Assembly (NCBI RefSeq): GCF_900005615.1
Contig: NZ_LN832559.1
Span: 1,208,837 to 1,272,836, forward strand
Length of the DNA stretch: 64,000 nucleotides
Origin: Paracoccus aminovorans
GTDB taxonomy: Bacteria > Pseudomonadota > Alphaproteobacteria > Rhodobacterales > Rhodobacteraceae
Direction of reading: 5' to 3'
The translations under genes and the position numbers were made by a program. Below the pieces are notes generated by a model, which was given only the letters and a program-made list of their open reading frames with translations, was not told the origin of the DNA and ran no database searches. Of the stretch, positions 9,497-18,680 are shown piece by piece (position 1 is the first letter of the stretch; each line of letters begins with the position of its first letter).

Positions 9497-9530
9497 CGCC
9501 TCCGGCGGGAGTATTTGGGGAACAGAGAAA
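9497..9530 (+). repeat. 3'-end hairpin/A-rich repeat, copy 2
   Basis: Short hairpin CGCC-TCC-GGCG at 9497-9507, then GAGTATTTGGGGAACAGAGA from 9509. It begins directly after the yebC stop and ends where the convergent argP gene ends (9531), so it may act as the yebC 3' end. Confidence 0.6.
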
Positions 9531-10385
9531 TCAGGGTCGCAGGTCTGCTGCGGCCCTTTTTCTGATCGCGGCGGTGAGGGGCGTAAGGGCAGGCACCATG
9601 GCGCGCTGGACGTGCCAGTAGAGCGGGACGTCCAGCGGCAGGTCGGGCAGGAGCGGGCGCAGGCGGGGCGCGGCCATGGCTTCGGGGATCATGCCCCAGC
9701 CCAGGCCCAGTTCCACCGCGCGGGCGAAGGGTTCCGAGGCCGGGATCAGGTGGCCGGGCAGGTGCAGGCGCTTGCCGGTGGCCTTTTGCACCCAGCGGGA
9801 TTGCAGCCCGTCCTTGTGGTTGAAGATCACCGCCGGGGCAGCGCGCAGGGCGGGCTCGGTCACGCCGCCGGGGAAATGCCGGGCCAGGAAATCGGGCGTC
9901 GCCAGTGCCAGATAGCGCATCGCCCCGAGCGGCAGCACGTCGCAGCCCGGCACCGGTTCGGGGTCCGAGCTGATCGCGGCCGAGACCTGGCCCTGGCGCA
10001 GCCCGTCGCGGGCGTGGTCCTGATCGTCCAGCACTAGGTCGTAGAGCACCGGCAGCGCCGCCATCGCCGGGGGGAACCAGGTCGCGAGGCTGTCGGCGTT
10101 CACCGCCAGCCGCAGCGTGGCCGGGCCGGAGGCGGGGCGCAGCGCGGCGTCGAGCGTGTCCTCCAAGAGCCGCACCTGGTCGAGGTGCTGCATCAGCCGC
10201 AGGCCGGTTGCGGTGCCGCGCGCCGGCGGGCCGCGATGGATCAGCACCTGGCCCATGCGTTCCTCGAGCCCCTTGATGCGCTGCGACACCGCCGAGGGGG
10301 TGACGTTCAGCGCTGCCGCCGCCGCCTCGAAACTGCCGCGGCGGATGATCTCGGCCAGTGCGGCGAGGGCGGGATAGTCGAGCAT
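9531..10385 (-). CDS. argP: LysR family regulator, ArgP-like
   Basis: 284 residues. N-terminal winged HTH (residues about 1-60, MLDYPALAALAEIIRRGSF with AAALNVTPSAVSQRIKGLEE), then an effector-binding domain. The N-terminus and genetic context match ArgP/LysG, which senses lysine/arginine and activates a divergent LysE/ArgO exporter. Here the exporter starts 81 bases away on the other strand, exactly that arrangement. The intergenic stretch is relatively AT-rich, suiting a LysR operator. Confidence 0.85.
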   Translation of the reverse strand: MLDYPALAALAEIIRRGSFEAAAAALNVTPSAVSQRIKGLEERMGQVLIHRGPPARGTATGLRLMQHLDQVRLLEDTLDAALRPASGPATLRLAVNADSLATWFPPAMAALPVLYDLVLDDQDHARDGLRQGQVSAAISSDPEPVPGCDVLPLGAMRYLALATPDFLARHFPGGVTEPALRAAPAVIFNHKDGLQSRWVQKATGKRLHLPGHLIPASEPFARAVELGLGWGMIPEAMAAPRLRPLLPDLPLDVPLYWHVQRAMVPALTPLTAAIRKRAAADLRP

Positions 10386-10466
10386 AAGGCAGCCTTAATC
10401 AGCGTAATCATTTTGAATTTGCCTGAATTGGGGCGCCCGGGCAAGAACGCGGCGAAGGAGACAGCC

Positions 10467-11063
10467 ATGCATGCCTATCTCGCCGGTCTCGGCACCTCGC
10501 TTTCACTGATCGTCACCATCGGGGCGCAGAATGCCTTCGTGCTGCGGCAAGGGCTGATGCGGCGCTATGTGCTGGCGACCTGCCTGTTCTGCGCCGCTTC
10601 GGACGCGCTGCTGATCGCGGCCGGGGTGCTGGGGGCGGGGGCGCTGGCCGGCCGCGCGCCCTGGGTGCTGGAGGCGATGCGCTGGGGCGGTGCGGCCTTC
10701 CTGCTGGTCTATGGCGCCCGGGCTTTTCGCGCCGCCTGGCGCGGCGGCGAAAGCCTGCGCGCCGGGCAGGGTGCCGCCGGCCTGGCCGCGACGCTGGGGG
10801 TGCTGGCGGCGCTGACCTGGCTGAACCCGCATGTCTGGCTGGATACGGTGGTGCTGATCGGCTCGATCTCGGCCGGGTGGCCGGACCGGACCGGCTTCGC
10901 CATCGGCGCGATCAGCGGATCGGTGCTGTTCTTTTTTGCGCTGGGCTATGGCGCGCGCTGGCTTTCGCCGGTGTTTGCCCGGCCGGCGGCCTGGCGGGTG
11001 CTGGATGCGCTGGTGGGGGCGATGATGTGGAGCATCGCGCTGGGATTGGTGCTGCGGGGCTGA
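10467..11063 (+). CDS. argO: LysE/ArgO family amino-acid exporter
   Basis: 198-residue inner-membrane protein with about six hydrophobic segments. The family opening SLIVTIGAQNAFVLRQGL is at residues 11-28, and LTWLNPHVWLDTVVLIG in the middle is typical of ArgO/LysE. It probably exports arginine and/or lysine. The ATG at 10467 follows GGAGACAGCC. It is divergent from the ArgP-like regulator, which likely controls it. Confidence 0.87.
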   Translation: MHAYLAGLGTSLSLIVTIGAQNAFVLRQGLMRRYVLATCLFCAASDALLIAAGVLGAGALAGRAPWVLEAMRWGGAAFLLVYGARAFRAAWRGGESLRAGQGAAGLAATLGVLAALTWLNPHVWLDTVVLIGSISAGWPDRTGFAIGAISGSVLFFFALGYGARWLSPVFARPAAWRVLDALVGAMMWSIALGLVLRG

Positions 11064-11075
11064 GACCTGCGCCTT

Positions 11076-11104
11076 GGGCGGACGGCCCGTCGCGCGGGCC
11101 GCCC
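11076..11104. terminator. Hairpin between convergent argO and choV
   Basis: GGGC...GGCCCG (11076-11089) pairs with CGGGCC-GCCC (from 11095) with a 4-base bulge. It sits in a 47-base gap between two convergent stops, so it probably serves both genes. There is no strong T-run. Confidence 0.45.
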
Positions 11105-11110
11105 CTTGGG

Positions 11111-12151
11111 TCAGTGCTCGACGGCGCCGCCGCCCTGGCGTTCGGCCGCGAGCCGCGACAGGATGCCCGTCTGGGTGATGCGGCCGCCGCCTTGCAGCGG
11201 CATGGCCTCGGCGCCGCTGGCGGCCAGGCTGCGCATCACCTCGCGCACCGGGGTTTCGCGGTCGATTGGCGTGCCGGGAGCCTCGCCGGGTTCGGCCATG
11301 TCCTCGGCGGTCAGCACGGCCAGCGGGTTCATGTGGGCGACGAAATCCTCGACATAGGCGTCGACCGGATTGGCGATGATCTCGCGCGCGGTGCCGACCT
11401 GCACGATGCGGCCGCCCTCCATCAGCGCGATGCGGTTGCCGATGCGGAAGGCCTCGTCCAGGTCGTGGCTGACGAAGACGATGGTGCGGCGCAGGCGTTT
11501 CTGCAGCTCCAGAAGCTCGTCCTGCAACCGGGTGCGGATCAGCGGGTCCAGCGCCGAGAAAGGCTCGTCCATCAGAAGGATCGGCGCCTCGGTGGCGAAG
11601 GCGCGCGCCAGGCCCACGCGCTGCTGCATCCCGCCCGAGAGGTCGCCCACCTTGCGGTCGGCCCATTCGGTCAGGTTCACCGTCGCCAGCTGCGCATCGA
11701 CGCGCTTGGCGCGCTCGGCCGCGGGCATGCCGCCCAGTTCCAGCCCCAGGCCCACGTTCTCGCGCACGGTGCGCCAGGGCAGCAGGCCGAATTGCTGGAA
11801 GACCATGGCGATGCGTTCGCGCCGCAGCCGGCGCAGCTCGGCGCCATGCGCCTTGCTGACCGAGGCCATGCCGTTGCCGTCCCAGACCCGCACCTCGCCG
11901 CGGCACACCGCGTTGAGCCCGTTGACCGCGCGCAGAAGCGTGGACTTGCCCGAGCCGGACAGGCCCATCAGCACCAGGATCTCGCCTTCCTTGACGTTCA
12001 GGCTGCAATTGTGCACGCCCAGGACCTGGCCGGTCTCGGCCTTGATCGGTCCGCGGTCCATGCCGCGGTCCATCAGCGGCAGCGCGGCCAGCGGCCGGTC
12101 GCCGAAGACGATGTTGACGTTGTCGAATTCGACGGCGTTGCGTTCAGTCAT
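11111..12151 (-). CDS. choV: Choline ABC transporter ATP-binding protein
   Basis: 346-residue ATPase of the ProV/ChoV type. Walker A is GLSGSGKSTLLRAVNG, the signature is LSGGMQQRVGLARA, and Walker B is ILLMDEPFSALDP followed by the switch histidine in VFVSHDLDEA. The C-terminal ~90 residues (VLTAEDMAEPGEAPGTPI onward) correspond to the shortened regulatory tail seen in glycine-betaine/choline importers. It overlaps choW by 8 bases and is the last gene of choX-choW-choV. Confidence 0.92.
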   Translation of the reverse strand: MTERNAVEFDNVNIVFGDRPLAALPLMDRGMDRGPIKAETGQVLGVHNCSLNVKEGEILVLMGLSGSGKSTLLRAVNGLNAVCRGEVRVWDGNGMASVSKAHGAELRRLRRERIAMVFQQFGLLPWRTVRENVGLGLELGGMPAAERAKRVDAQLATVNLTEWADRKVGDLSGGMQQRVGLARAFATEAPILLMDEPFSALDPLIRTRLQDELLELQKRLRRTIVFVSHDLDEAFRIGNRIALMEGGRIVQVGTAREIIANPVDAYVEDFVAHMNPLAVLTAEDMAEPGEAPGTPIDRETPVREVMRSLAASGAEAMPLQGGGRITQTGILSRLAAERQGGGAVEH

Positions 12152-12995
12152 TGTGTTTCCCCACGCGCAGCATCCGGTCCAGCATGATGGCGACCACGAC
12201 GATGATGAAGCCGCTCTCGAAACCCAGGGCGGTGTTCACGCTGTTCAGCGCCCGCACCACCGGCACGCCCAGGCCCGAGGCCCCGACCAGCGCCGCGATG
12301 ACGACCATCGACAAGGACAGCATGATGGTCTGGTTCAGCCCGGCCATGATCTGCGGGGCGGCGCAGGGCAGCTCGACCTTCCAGAGCAGTTGGCGCGGCG
12401 TGGCGCCGAAGGCGATGCCGGCCTCGACCAGCGCCTGCGGGGTCGAGCTGATGCCCAGGTGGGTCAGCCGGATCGGCGCCGGCAGCACGAAGATCACCGT
12501 GGCGATCAGGCCCGGCACCATGCCGATGCCGAAGAAGACGATGGCCGGGATCAGGTAGACGAAGGTCGGCAGCGTCTGCATCAGGTCCAGGACCGGCCGC
12601 ATCCAGGCGTAGAGCCGGGGCCGGTGCGCCGCGGCGATGCCGATCGGCACCCCCACCGCCATGCAGACCACGCAGGCCGACAGCACCAGGGTCAGCGATT
12701 GCATGGTCTCGTCCCAATAGCCCTGGTTCAGGATGAAGAGCAGGCTGAGCAGGACCAGCAGGCAGGTCTTCCAGCTGCGCTGCAACGCCCAGGTCAGGGC
12801 GACGGCCAACAGGGTGAACACCAGCGGATGCGGGAATTCGAGAATGTTCAGGATGCCGTTGATCAGCCCCTCGAGCAATTTCGAGATGGCATCGAAGATG
12901 ACCGAGGCATTGTCTTTCAGCCAATCGAATATGGCCTTGGCGGTCCGGCCGACAGGGATCTTGGTGTCGGTCAACAAAGCGGTGATTTTGTCCAT
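12144..12995 (-). CDS. choW: Choline ABC transporter permease
   Basis: 283-residue inner-membrane permease of the ProW/OpuAB family with multiple transmembrane helices. The EAA-type loop (VEAGIAFGATPRQLLWKVELPCAAPQI) interacts with the ATPase. The ~90-residue N-terminal part before the core (KAIFDWLKDNASVIFD) resembles that of ProW/ChoW. It pairs with ChoV, overlapping it by 8 bases. The 201-base gap to choX contains a strong hairpin. Confidence 0.92.
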   Translation of the reverse strand: MDKITALLTDTKIPVGRTAKAIFDWLKDNASVIFDAISKLLEGLINGILNILEFPHPLVFTLLAVALTWALQRSWKTCLLVLLSLLFILNQGYWDETMQSLTLVLSACVVCMAVGVPIGIAAAHRPRLYAWMRPVLDLMQTLPTFVYLIPAIVFFGIGMVPGLIATVIFVLPAPIRLTHLGISSTPQALVEAGIAFGATPRQLLWKVELPCAAPQIMAGLNQTIMLSLSMVVIAALVGASGLGVPVVRALNSVNTALGFESGFIIVVVAIMLDRMLRVGKHND

Positions 12996-13161
12996 GCGTC
13001 CTTTACTACCGTTCGGGGTCGTCCAGCGACCCGGGGTTGTTCGGAGTGGCGGAATGTTCGATTCCGGGCGCCGGGAACCGTGCGGCTCCGGCGGGGCAGG
13101 GAAAGGGAGTGAGGGCCCGAGGCGCGCGCGATGGCGGCGCGGGCACGGCAGGCGCGGGCAG

Positions 13162-13190
13162 GCGGCGGCGCCGGGTCCGGGCGCCGCCGC
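13162..13190 (-). promoter_or_regulatory. Intercistronic hairpin between choX and choW
   Basis: Perfect 11-bp GC inverted repeat (13162-13172 with 13180-13190) with a 7-base loop, beginning 7 bases after the choX stop. No T-run follows. It could protect the choX mRNA 3' end or attenuate read-through so that the binding protein exceeds the permease. Confidence 0.5.
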
Positions 13191-13196
13191 GGCCGA

Positions 13197-14150
13197 TCAT
13201 TCGCCCAGCACCTTGTCGAGCGCGGCCTGCGCGTCGCCGCCGTCGGCGGTGGTCACGCCCGCGAGCCAGGGCTTGACCGCATCGGGATTGGCCTTAAGCC
13301 ATTTCAGCGCCGCATCCTGCGGCTGCTCGCCGTCGTTCAGGATCAGCCCCATGACCTCGTTTTCCATCGGCAGGGTGAATTCGAGATTCTGCAGGAACTT
13401 GCCGACATTGGGGCATTTCTCGGCATAGCCCATGCGCACGTTGGTATCGACGCGCGCGCCGCCGAAGTCGGGACCGAAGACATCGTCCCCGCCCGCCAGG
13501 TAGGTCAGCTTGAACTGGGTGTTCATCGGATGCGGCTCCCAGCCCAGGAAGACGACCGGCTTGCCCGCGGCGTCGGCGCGGGCGACCTGCGCCAGCATCC
13601 CCTGTTCGCTGCTTTCCAGCACCTCGAAGGTGCCCAGGTCGAACTTGTTCTCGGCCACCATTTCCAGGATCAGGCGGTTGCCGTCGTTGCCCGGCTCGAT
13701 GGCGTAGATCTTGCCCTCAAGCTCGGCCTTGTGCGCGGCGATCTTGCTGAAATCGTCGATGCCCAGCTTGGCGCCGGCCTCGTTGGTGGCCAGGGTGTAT
13801 TTCGCGCCGGTCAGGTTGGTGCGCAGCACCTCGACCGTGCCGGCGTCGCGATAGGGCTTCAGGTCGTTTTCCTGGCTGGGCATCCAGTTGCCCAGGAACA
13901 CGTCAACGTCGTCCTTGGCCATGGCGGTATAGGTCACCGGCAGCGACAGGATCTTGGTCTCGGTCTGGTAGCCCAGGGCCTGCAGCACGGTCGAGGCCAG
14001 CCCGGTGGTCGAGCTGATGTCGGTCCAGCCCACGTCCGAGAAGACGACCTTGCGACATTCCATCGGCTCTTCCGCCCATGCGGCCCCGACGGGTCCGAGC
14101 GTGGCGGCGAGCCAGGCGACAGCCAATGCTGCGGTGCGGCCAAATGTCAT
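13197..14150 (-). CDS. choX: Choline-binding periplasmic protein
   Basis: 317-residue solute-binding protein with a signal peptide (residues 1-27, ending AWA-EE). The ChoX/OpuAC-type fold is seen in VVFSDVGWTDISSTTGLAST, VDVFLGNWMPSQEND and FLGWEPHPMN, which supply the tryptophans of an aromatic cage for quaternary ammonium compounds. It delivers choline to ChoWV. The start is 46 bases from the palindromic site at 14196-14215, so BetI repression of choX is plausible. Confidence 0.9.
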   Translation of the reverse strand: MTFGRTAALAVAWLAATLGPVGAAWAEEPMECRKVVFSDVGWTDISSTTGLASTVLQALGYQTETKILSLPVTYTAMAKDDVDVFLGNWMPSQENDLKPYRDAGTVEVLRTNLTGAKYTLATNEAGAKLGIDDFSKIAAHKAELEGKIYAIEPGNDGNRLILEMVAENKFDLGTFEVLESSEQGMLAQVARADAAGKPVVFLGWEPHPMNTQFKLTYLAGGDDVFGPDFGGARVDTNVRMGYAEKCPNVGKFLQNLEFTLPMENEVMGLILNDGEQPQDAALKWLKANPDAVKPWLAGVTTADGGDAQAALDKVLGE

Positions 14151-14195
14151 CTTTATCTCCCTGCTTGGTGACTCGTTGCCTGATTAATACTTTTA

Positions 14196-14215
14196 TTGAT
14201 TGACGAGTCAATCAA
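14196..14215. promoter_or_regulatory. Palindromic operator, probable BetI site
   Basis: Perfect 9-bp inverted repeat TTGATTGAC/GTCAATCAA separated by GA, in the divergent gap between choX and betI. The arrangement fits the TTGA...TCAA dyads reported for BetI-type TetR repressors. It lies 46 bases from the choX start and 77 from the betI start, so one dimer site could control both directions. Confidence 0.7.
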
Positions 14216-14291
14216 AGATCTGTCAGATACGGGTCTATCGCGCGGTTTTTCCCGGCGAAGGTTAAAGGAAACGGCAAAAGGGTGTCCTCTC

Positions 14292-14861
14292 ATGCCCAAA
14301 CTGGGTGTCGAGCCTATCCGAAAGGCAGCATTAATCAACGCTACCATCGCGACGGTGGGCCGCGCGGGGTCGCTTGACGTGACCGTGGCCCAGATCGCGC
14401 GCGAGGCGGGCATGTCCTCGGCGCTGGCCCACCACTATTTCGGCTCGAAGGAACGGATCTTCCTGGCGGCGATGCGGCACATCCTAGCCGGCTATGGCGC
14501 GGGCGCCCGCGCGCTGCTGTCCGAATCGCAGTCGCCGCGCGAGCGGTTGAACGCCGTGGTCAAGGCGAATTTCTCGTCGGCGAACTTCGGGCGCGAGACC
14601 ATCGCCGCCTGGCTGAACTTCTATGCCCTGGCGCTGGTCGAGCCCGAGGCGGCGCGGCTGCTGCGGGTCTATCACCGGCGCCTGCGCTCGAACCTGCTGG
14701 TGGCGCTGCGGCCGCTGGCGGGGGCGGGGGCCGAGCGCATCGCCCGCACCCTGGGCGCGCTGATCGACGGGCTTTACCTGCGCGCGGCGCTGTCGAACGA
14801 CGCCGATGCCGTCGCCGCCGAACGCACGACACTGGACTATCTGGAAAAGGTGCTGCCATGA
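14292..14861 (+). CDS. betI: TetR family repressor BetI
   Basis: 189 residues. HTH near residues 27-50 ([20 protein letters not shown] then FGSKE). The BetI-specific features [23 protein letters not shown] and [28 protein letters not shown] are present. It represses choline-to-betaine genes, with choline as inducer. The start at 14292 ([14 protein letters not shown]) gives the normal family N-terminus; the in-frame upstream extension runs through the operator and is unlikely to be translated. It overlaps betB by 4 bases (ATGA). Confidence 0.93.
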   Translation: MPKLGVEPIRKAALINATIATVGRAGSLDVTVAQIAREAGMSSALAHHYFGSKERIFLAAMRHILAGYGAGARALLSESQSPRERLNAVVKANFSSANFGRETIAAWLNFYALALVEPEAARLLRVYHRRLRSNLLVALRPLAGAGAERIARTLGALIDGLYLRAALSNDADAVAAERTTLDYLEKVLP

Positions 14862-16303
14862 GCCGTTCTGCCCAACCCGCCGCCAGCCTCTACATCGGCG
14901 GCGCGCCTGTCGAAGGCGAAGGCGCCGCGCTGGCGGTGCATTACCCCTATACGGGCGAGGTGATCGCCACCCTGCGCGAGGCGTCCCTGCCGCAGGTCGC
15001 GCAGGCCACCGCCGCCGCCGAGGCCGCGCAACCCGCCTGGGCGGCGCTACGCCCGGTCGAGCGCGGCCGGGTGCTGCTGCGCGCCGCCCAGATCATCCGC
15101 GAGCGCGGCGAGGAGCTGGCGCGGCTGGAGACGCTGGACACCGGCAAGCCGATCCAGGAAACGCGGGTGGCCGACTGGCCCTCGGGCGCGGATGCGCTGG
15201 AGTATTTCGGCGGGCTGGCGCCGACCGTCACCGGTCAGGCGATCCCGCTGGGCGGCGATTTCGTCTATACGATCCGCGAGGCGCTGGGGGTCTGCGCCGG
15301 CATCGGCGCCTGGAACTATCCCAGCCAGATCGCCTGCTGGAAGGCGGCGCCGGCCTTGGTCATGGGCAATGCCATGGTGTTCAAGCCCAGCGAGGAAACC
15401 CCGCTGGGCGCCCTGAAGCTGGCCGAGATCCTGATCGAGGCCGGGCTGCCGGCCGGCATCTTCAACGTGGTGCAGGGGCGCGGCGCGGTCGGCGCGGCGC
15501 TGGTCACCGATCCGCGGGTGGACAAGGTGTCGCTGACCGGCTCGGTCGCCACCGGGCGAAAGGTCTATGCCGCGGCGGCCGAGGGCATGCGCCATGTCAC
15601 CATGGAACTGGGCGGCAAGTCGCCGCTGATCGTCTTCGACGACGCCGGCCTCGATGACGCGGTGGGGGCGGCGATCCTGGCGAATTTCTATTCCTCGGGG
15701 CAGATCTGCTCGAACGGGACCCGGGTCTTCGTGCAAGAGGGCGTCCTGCCGGCCTTTCTGGAGCGGCTTTCCGTCCGGCTGGCGCAGGTGAGGATCGGCG
15801 ACCCGCTGGACGAAGCGACCCAGTACGGCCCTATCGTCAGCCCGGCCCAGGCCGCGAAGATCCGCGAAGCCATCGGCAAGGGCCAGGCCGAGGGCGCGCG
15901 TCTGGTCTGCGGCGGGCCGGGCGAGGGCGCCTTCGTGCCGCCGACGGTCTTTGCCGACGCCTCGGACGAGATGGAGATCGTGCGCGAAGAGATCTTCGGT
16001 CCGGTGATGTCGGTGCTGGGATTCGCCACCGAGGACGAGGTCGTCGCCCGCGCCAATGCCACGCCCTACGGGCTGGCGGCCGGGGTCTTCACCCGCGACC
16101 TGGCGCGCGGCCACCGGATGGCGGCGGCGTTGCAGGCGGGGACGACCTGGATCAACGCCTATAACCTGACCCCGGTCGAGGCGCCCTTCGGCGGCGTCAA
16201 GCTGTCGGGGATCGGGCGCGAGAACTCGGCCGCGGCCATCGAGCATTATTCGCAGCTGAAATCGGTCTATGTCGGCATGGGGGGCGTCGATGCGCCCTAT
16301 TGA
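14858..16303 (+). CDS. betB: Betaine-aldehyde dehydrogenase
   Basis: 481-residue NAD(P)-dependent aldehyde dehydrogenase that oxidises betaine aldehyde to glycine betaine. The catalytic Glu is in [12 protein letters not shown] (near residue 250) and the catalytic Cys in [14 protein letters not shown] (near 284). The conserved [13 protein letters not shown] and [14 protein letters not shown] segments are present. It is the second gene of betIBA. An 81-base gap to betA holds a copy of the dispersed 3'-end repeat, unusual within an operon. Confidence 0.94.
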   Translation: MSRSAQPAASLYIGGAPVEGEGAALAVHYPYTGEVIATLREASLPQVAQATAAAEAAQPAWAALRPVERGRVLLRAAQIIRERGEELARLETLDTGKPIQETRVADWPSGADALEYFGGLAPTVTGQAIPLGGDFVYTIREALGVCAGIGAWNYPSQIACWKAAPALVMGNAMVFKPSEETPLGALKLAEILIEAGLPAGIFNVVQGRGAVGAALVTDPRVDKVSLTGSVATGRKVYAAAAEGMRHVTMELGGKSPLIVFDDAGLDDAVGAAILANFYSSGQICSNGTRVFVQEGVLPAFLERLSVRLAQVRIGDPLDEATQYGPIVSPAQAAKIREAIGKGQAEGARLVCGGPGEGAFVPPTVFADASDEMEIVREEIFGPVMSVLGFATEDEVVARANATPYGLAAGVFTRDLARGHRMAAALQAGTTWINAYNLTPVEAPFGGVKLSGIGRENSAAAIEHYSQLKSVYVGMGGVDAPY

Positions 16304-16312
16304 GCGACGTCG

Positions 16313-16355
16313 CGCCGGCGGGAAGGCCGGCATGAGTATTTGCAGAACGAAGAAG
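16313..16355 (+). repeat. 3'-end hairpin/A-rich repeat, copy 3 (inside betIBA)
   Basis: GCCGGC hairpin with a GGGAAG loop, followed by GAGTATTTGCAGAACGAAGA from 16334. It lies between the betB stop (16303) and the betA start (16385), so here the element is intercistronic. Confidence 0.6.
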
Positions 16356-16384
16356 CCCGCAAGGGCGGCGCAAGGAGGCCAAGC

Positions 16385-18037
16385 ATGATTCCCGATTATG
16401 TGATCGTCGGTGCCGGGTCGGCCGGCTGCGCGCTGGCCTATCGGCTGGTGATGGCCGGCAAGCGCGTCGATGTCATCGAATATGGCGGCTCGGACATCGG
16501 GCCTTTCATCCAGATGCCGGCGGCGCTGTCCTATCCGATGAACATGCGCCGCTACGACTGGGGCTTTTCCTCGGAGCCCGAGGAGCACCTGGGCGGGCGG
16601 CGGCTGGTCACGCCGCGCGGCAAGGTCATCGGCGGGTCCTCGTCGATCAACGGCATGGTCTTCGTGCGCGGCCATGCCTGCGACTTCGATTTCTGGGCGG
16701 AAAGCGGCGCGCATGGCTGGGCCTATGCCGACGTCCTGCCCTATTTCAAGCGCATGGAGACCTCGCATGGCGCGGTCAGCGCCTATCGCGGCACCGAGGG
16801 GCCGCTGCATGTCACGCGCGGTTCGCGCAAGAACCCGCTGTTCAACGCCTTCATCCGCGCCGGCAACGAGGCCGGCTATGCGATGACCGACGATTACAAC
16901 GGCGCCCGGCAAGAGGGTTTCGGCGCCATGGAGGCCACCATCTGGGAGGGCCGGCGCTGGTCGGCCGCCAATGCCTATCTGCGCCCGGCGCAGGAGACCG
17001 GCCTCTTGCGGCTGCGGCGCGGGCTGGCGCAGCGCGTGGTCTTCGAGGATGGCCGCGCGGTCGGCGTCGAGGTCAGGAATACCCGCGGCGTCAACGTGTT
17101 CCGGGCCAAACATGAGGTGATCATCTCGGCCAGCTCGATCAATACGCCGAAGATCCTGATGATGTCGGGGATCGGGCCGGCGGACCATCTGCGCGAGCAT
17201 GGCATCGAGGTCCGGGCGGATCGACCCGGCGTCGGGTCGAACCTGCAGGATCACCTTGAGATCTATATGCAATATACCGCGACCAAGCCGATCACGCTTT
17301 ACAAGCACTGGAACCTGTGGGGCAAGGGCTCGATCGGGGCGCAATGGATGGCGACCGGGACGGGCTTGGGTGCCTCGAACCAGTTCGAGAGCTGCGGGTT
17401 CATCCGCTCGGCCGCCGGGGTGGAATATCCGGACATCCAGTATCACTTCCTGCCGCTGGCGGTGCGTTACGACGGCAAGGCGGCGGCCGAAGGCCATGGC
17501 TTCCAGGTCCATGTCGGGCCGATGCGGTCGAAATCGCGCGGTACGGTGCGCCTGAAGTCGAGCGACCCCAAGGAGGCGCCCGCAATCCGCTTCAACTACA
17601 TGTCCCACGCCGACGACTGGGCCGAGTTCCGCGCCTGTGTGCGGCTGACGCGCGAGATCTTCGAGCAATCGGCCTTTGCCGATTACAAGGGCTACGAGAT
17701 CCAGCCGGGCGAGGGTGTCGTCACCGACGAGCAGATCGACGCCTTCATCCGTGAGCATGCCGAGTCGGCCTTCCACCCCTGCGGCACCGCCCGCATGGGC
17801 CGGGCTGACGACGACATGGCGGTGGTGGACCCCGAGCTGCGGGTGATCGGGGTCGAAGGACTGCGCGTCGCCGACAGCTCGATCTTCCCGCGCATCACCA
17901 ACGGCAACCTGAACGCGCCCTCGATCATGACCGGCGAAAAGGCCGCCGACCATATCCTGGGCCAAGGCATGCTGGCGCCGCTGAACCTGGCACCCGCCAT
18001 GGACCCGGACTGGCGGGAAAGGCAGCGTTCGGCCTAG
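16385..18037 (+). CDS. betA: Choline dehydrogenase (GMC oxidoreductase)
   Basis: 550-residue FAD enzyme that oxidises choline to betaine aldehyde at the membrane. The FAD-binding motif [16 protein letters not shown] is at residues 5-20. GMC signatures [14 protein letters not shown] (near 80) and [18 protein letters not shown] (near 250), and the active-site histidine in [10 protein letters not shown] near residue 460, are all present. The start follows CAAGGAGGCC. It ends one base before the convergent DUF177 gene. Confidence 0.95.
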   Translation: MIPDYVIVGAGSAGCALAYRLVMAGKRVDVIEYGGSDIGPFIQMPAALSYPMNMRRYDWGFSSEPEEHLGGRRLVTPRGKVIGGSSSINGMVFVRGHACDFDFWAESGAHGWAYADVLPYFKRMETSHGAVSAYRGTEGPLHVTRGSRKNPLFNAFIRAGNEAGYAMTDDYNGARQEGFGAMEATIWEGRRWSAANAYLRPAQETGLLRLRRGLAQRVVFEDGRAVGVEVRNTRGVNVFRAKHEVIISASSINTPKILMMSGIGPADHLREHGIEVRADRPGVGSNLQDHLEIYMQYTATKPITLYKHWNLWGKGSIGAQWMATGTGLGASNQFESCGFIRSAAGVEYPDIQYHFLPLAVRYDGKAAAEGHGFQVHVGPMRSKSRGTVRLKSSDPKEAPAIRFNYMSHADDWAEFRACVRLTREIFEQSAFADYKGYEIQPGEGVVTDEQIDAFIREHAESAFHPCGTARMGRADDDMAVVDPELRVIGVEGLRVADSSIFPRITNGNLNAPSIMTGEKAADHILGQGMLAPLNLAPAMDPDWRERQRSA

Positions 18038-18038
18038 G

Positions 18039-18566
18039 TTAGTCTGGTTTCCTCGAATCTTTCAGCAGGTCCGCGAGCCCGGCGAAAGGCTTGCGGACCT
18101 GTTCGGCTTCCTCGGGTTCGGCGGCGTCCAACGCGGCCCCCTCGGCCCGCGGATAGAGCGGCAGCGCCAGCGACAGTTCCTCGACCATGATCGCCTCGGC
18201 GTCGATGAACTGGCCCAGCGGCTCGGTCTCGTCGTCGGGCATCTCGGCCTCGTCGCCCTCGGGGGTGGCGACATGGGGGGAAAACACCCGCTGCACCTCT
18301 TCCTGCAAAGTGGTCGCGACCGGGGCCAGGGTGACCACGCAGGGCTGCACCACCTTGGCGTCCAGCTGGCCGGTCACCTCCCAGGCGTCGCTGGCCACTG
18401 CGCGGATCCGCCCCGAGAAGCGCAGCCGCGGCAGGGCCGAAAGCCCCAGCTCGTCCGCCAGCGCCTGGCGGGCGGCGGCGTCGGGCGCAAGCGAGAACGC
18501 CGTCGGCTGATGCGGATTCAGATGGGCCACCCGGAAGCGGGCCTGCGGAGTCTTGGAAGTCGTCAT
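18039..18566 (-). CDS. YceD/DUF177 family protein
   Basis: 175 residues of the DUF177 (YceD) family, linked to 23S rRNA accumulation and normally encoded directly before rpmF (ribosomal protein L32). Family features: PQARFRVAHLNP N-terminus, a QPCVVTLAPVATTLQEEVQRVF core with the conserved Cys, and LSLALPLYPRAEGA before an acidic tail. Here no rpmF or plsX follows; the stop is one base from the convergent betA stop. It diverges from bamE. Confidence 0.85.
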   Translation of the reverse strand: MTTSKTPQARFRVAHLNPHQPTAFSLAPDAAARQALADELGLSALPRLRFSGRIRAVASDAWEVTGQLDAKVVQPCVVTLAPVATTLQEEVQRVFSPHVATPEGDEAEMPDDETEPLGQFIDAEAIMVEELSLALPLYPRAEGAALDAAEPEEAEQVRKPFAGLADLLKDSRKPD

Positions 18567-18680
18567 CGGTGGCCTTTCGCGGGCGGCTTCGCCCTGGGTC
18601 TGGATATTCTTGAGCGCGGGGCATGAGTTTGCTAAGCCGGTCGCGCGGCGTCAACAGGCGCGTAGAGGGGCAGAGAGACG

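Noticed and set aside
15047..17965. Long minus-strand open frame opposite betB/betA
   Set aside because: Antisense to two well-supported enzymes and shows no domain.
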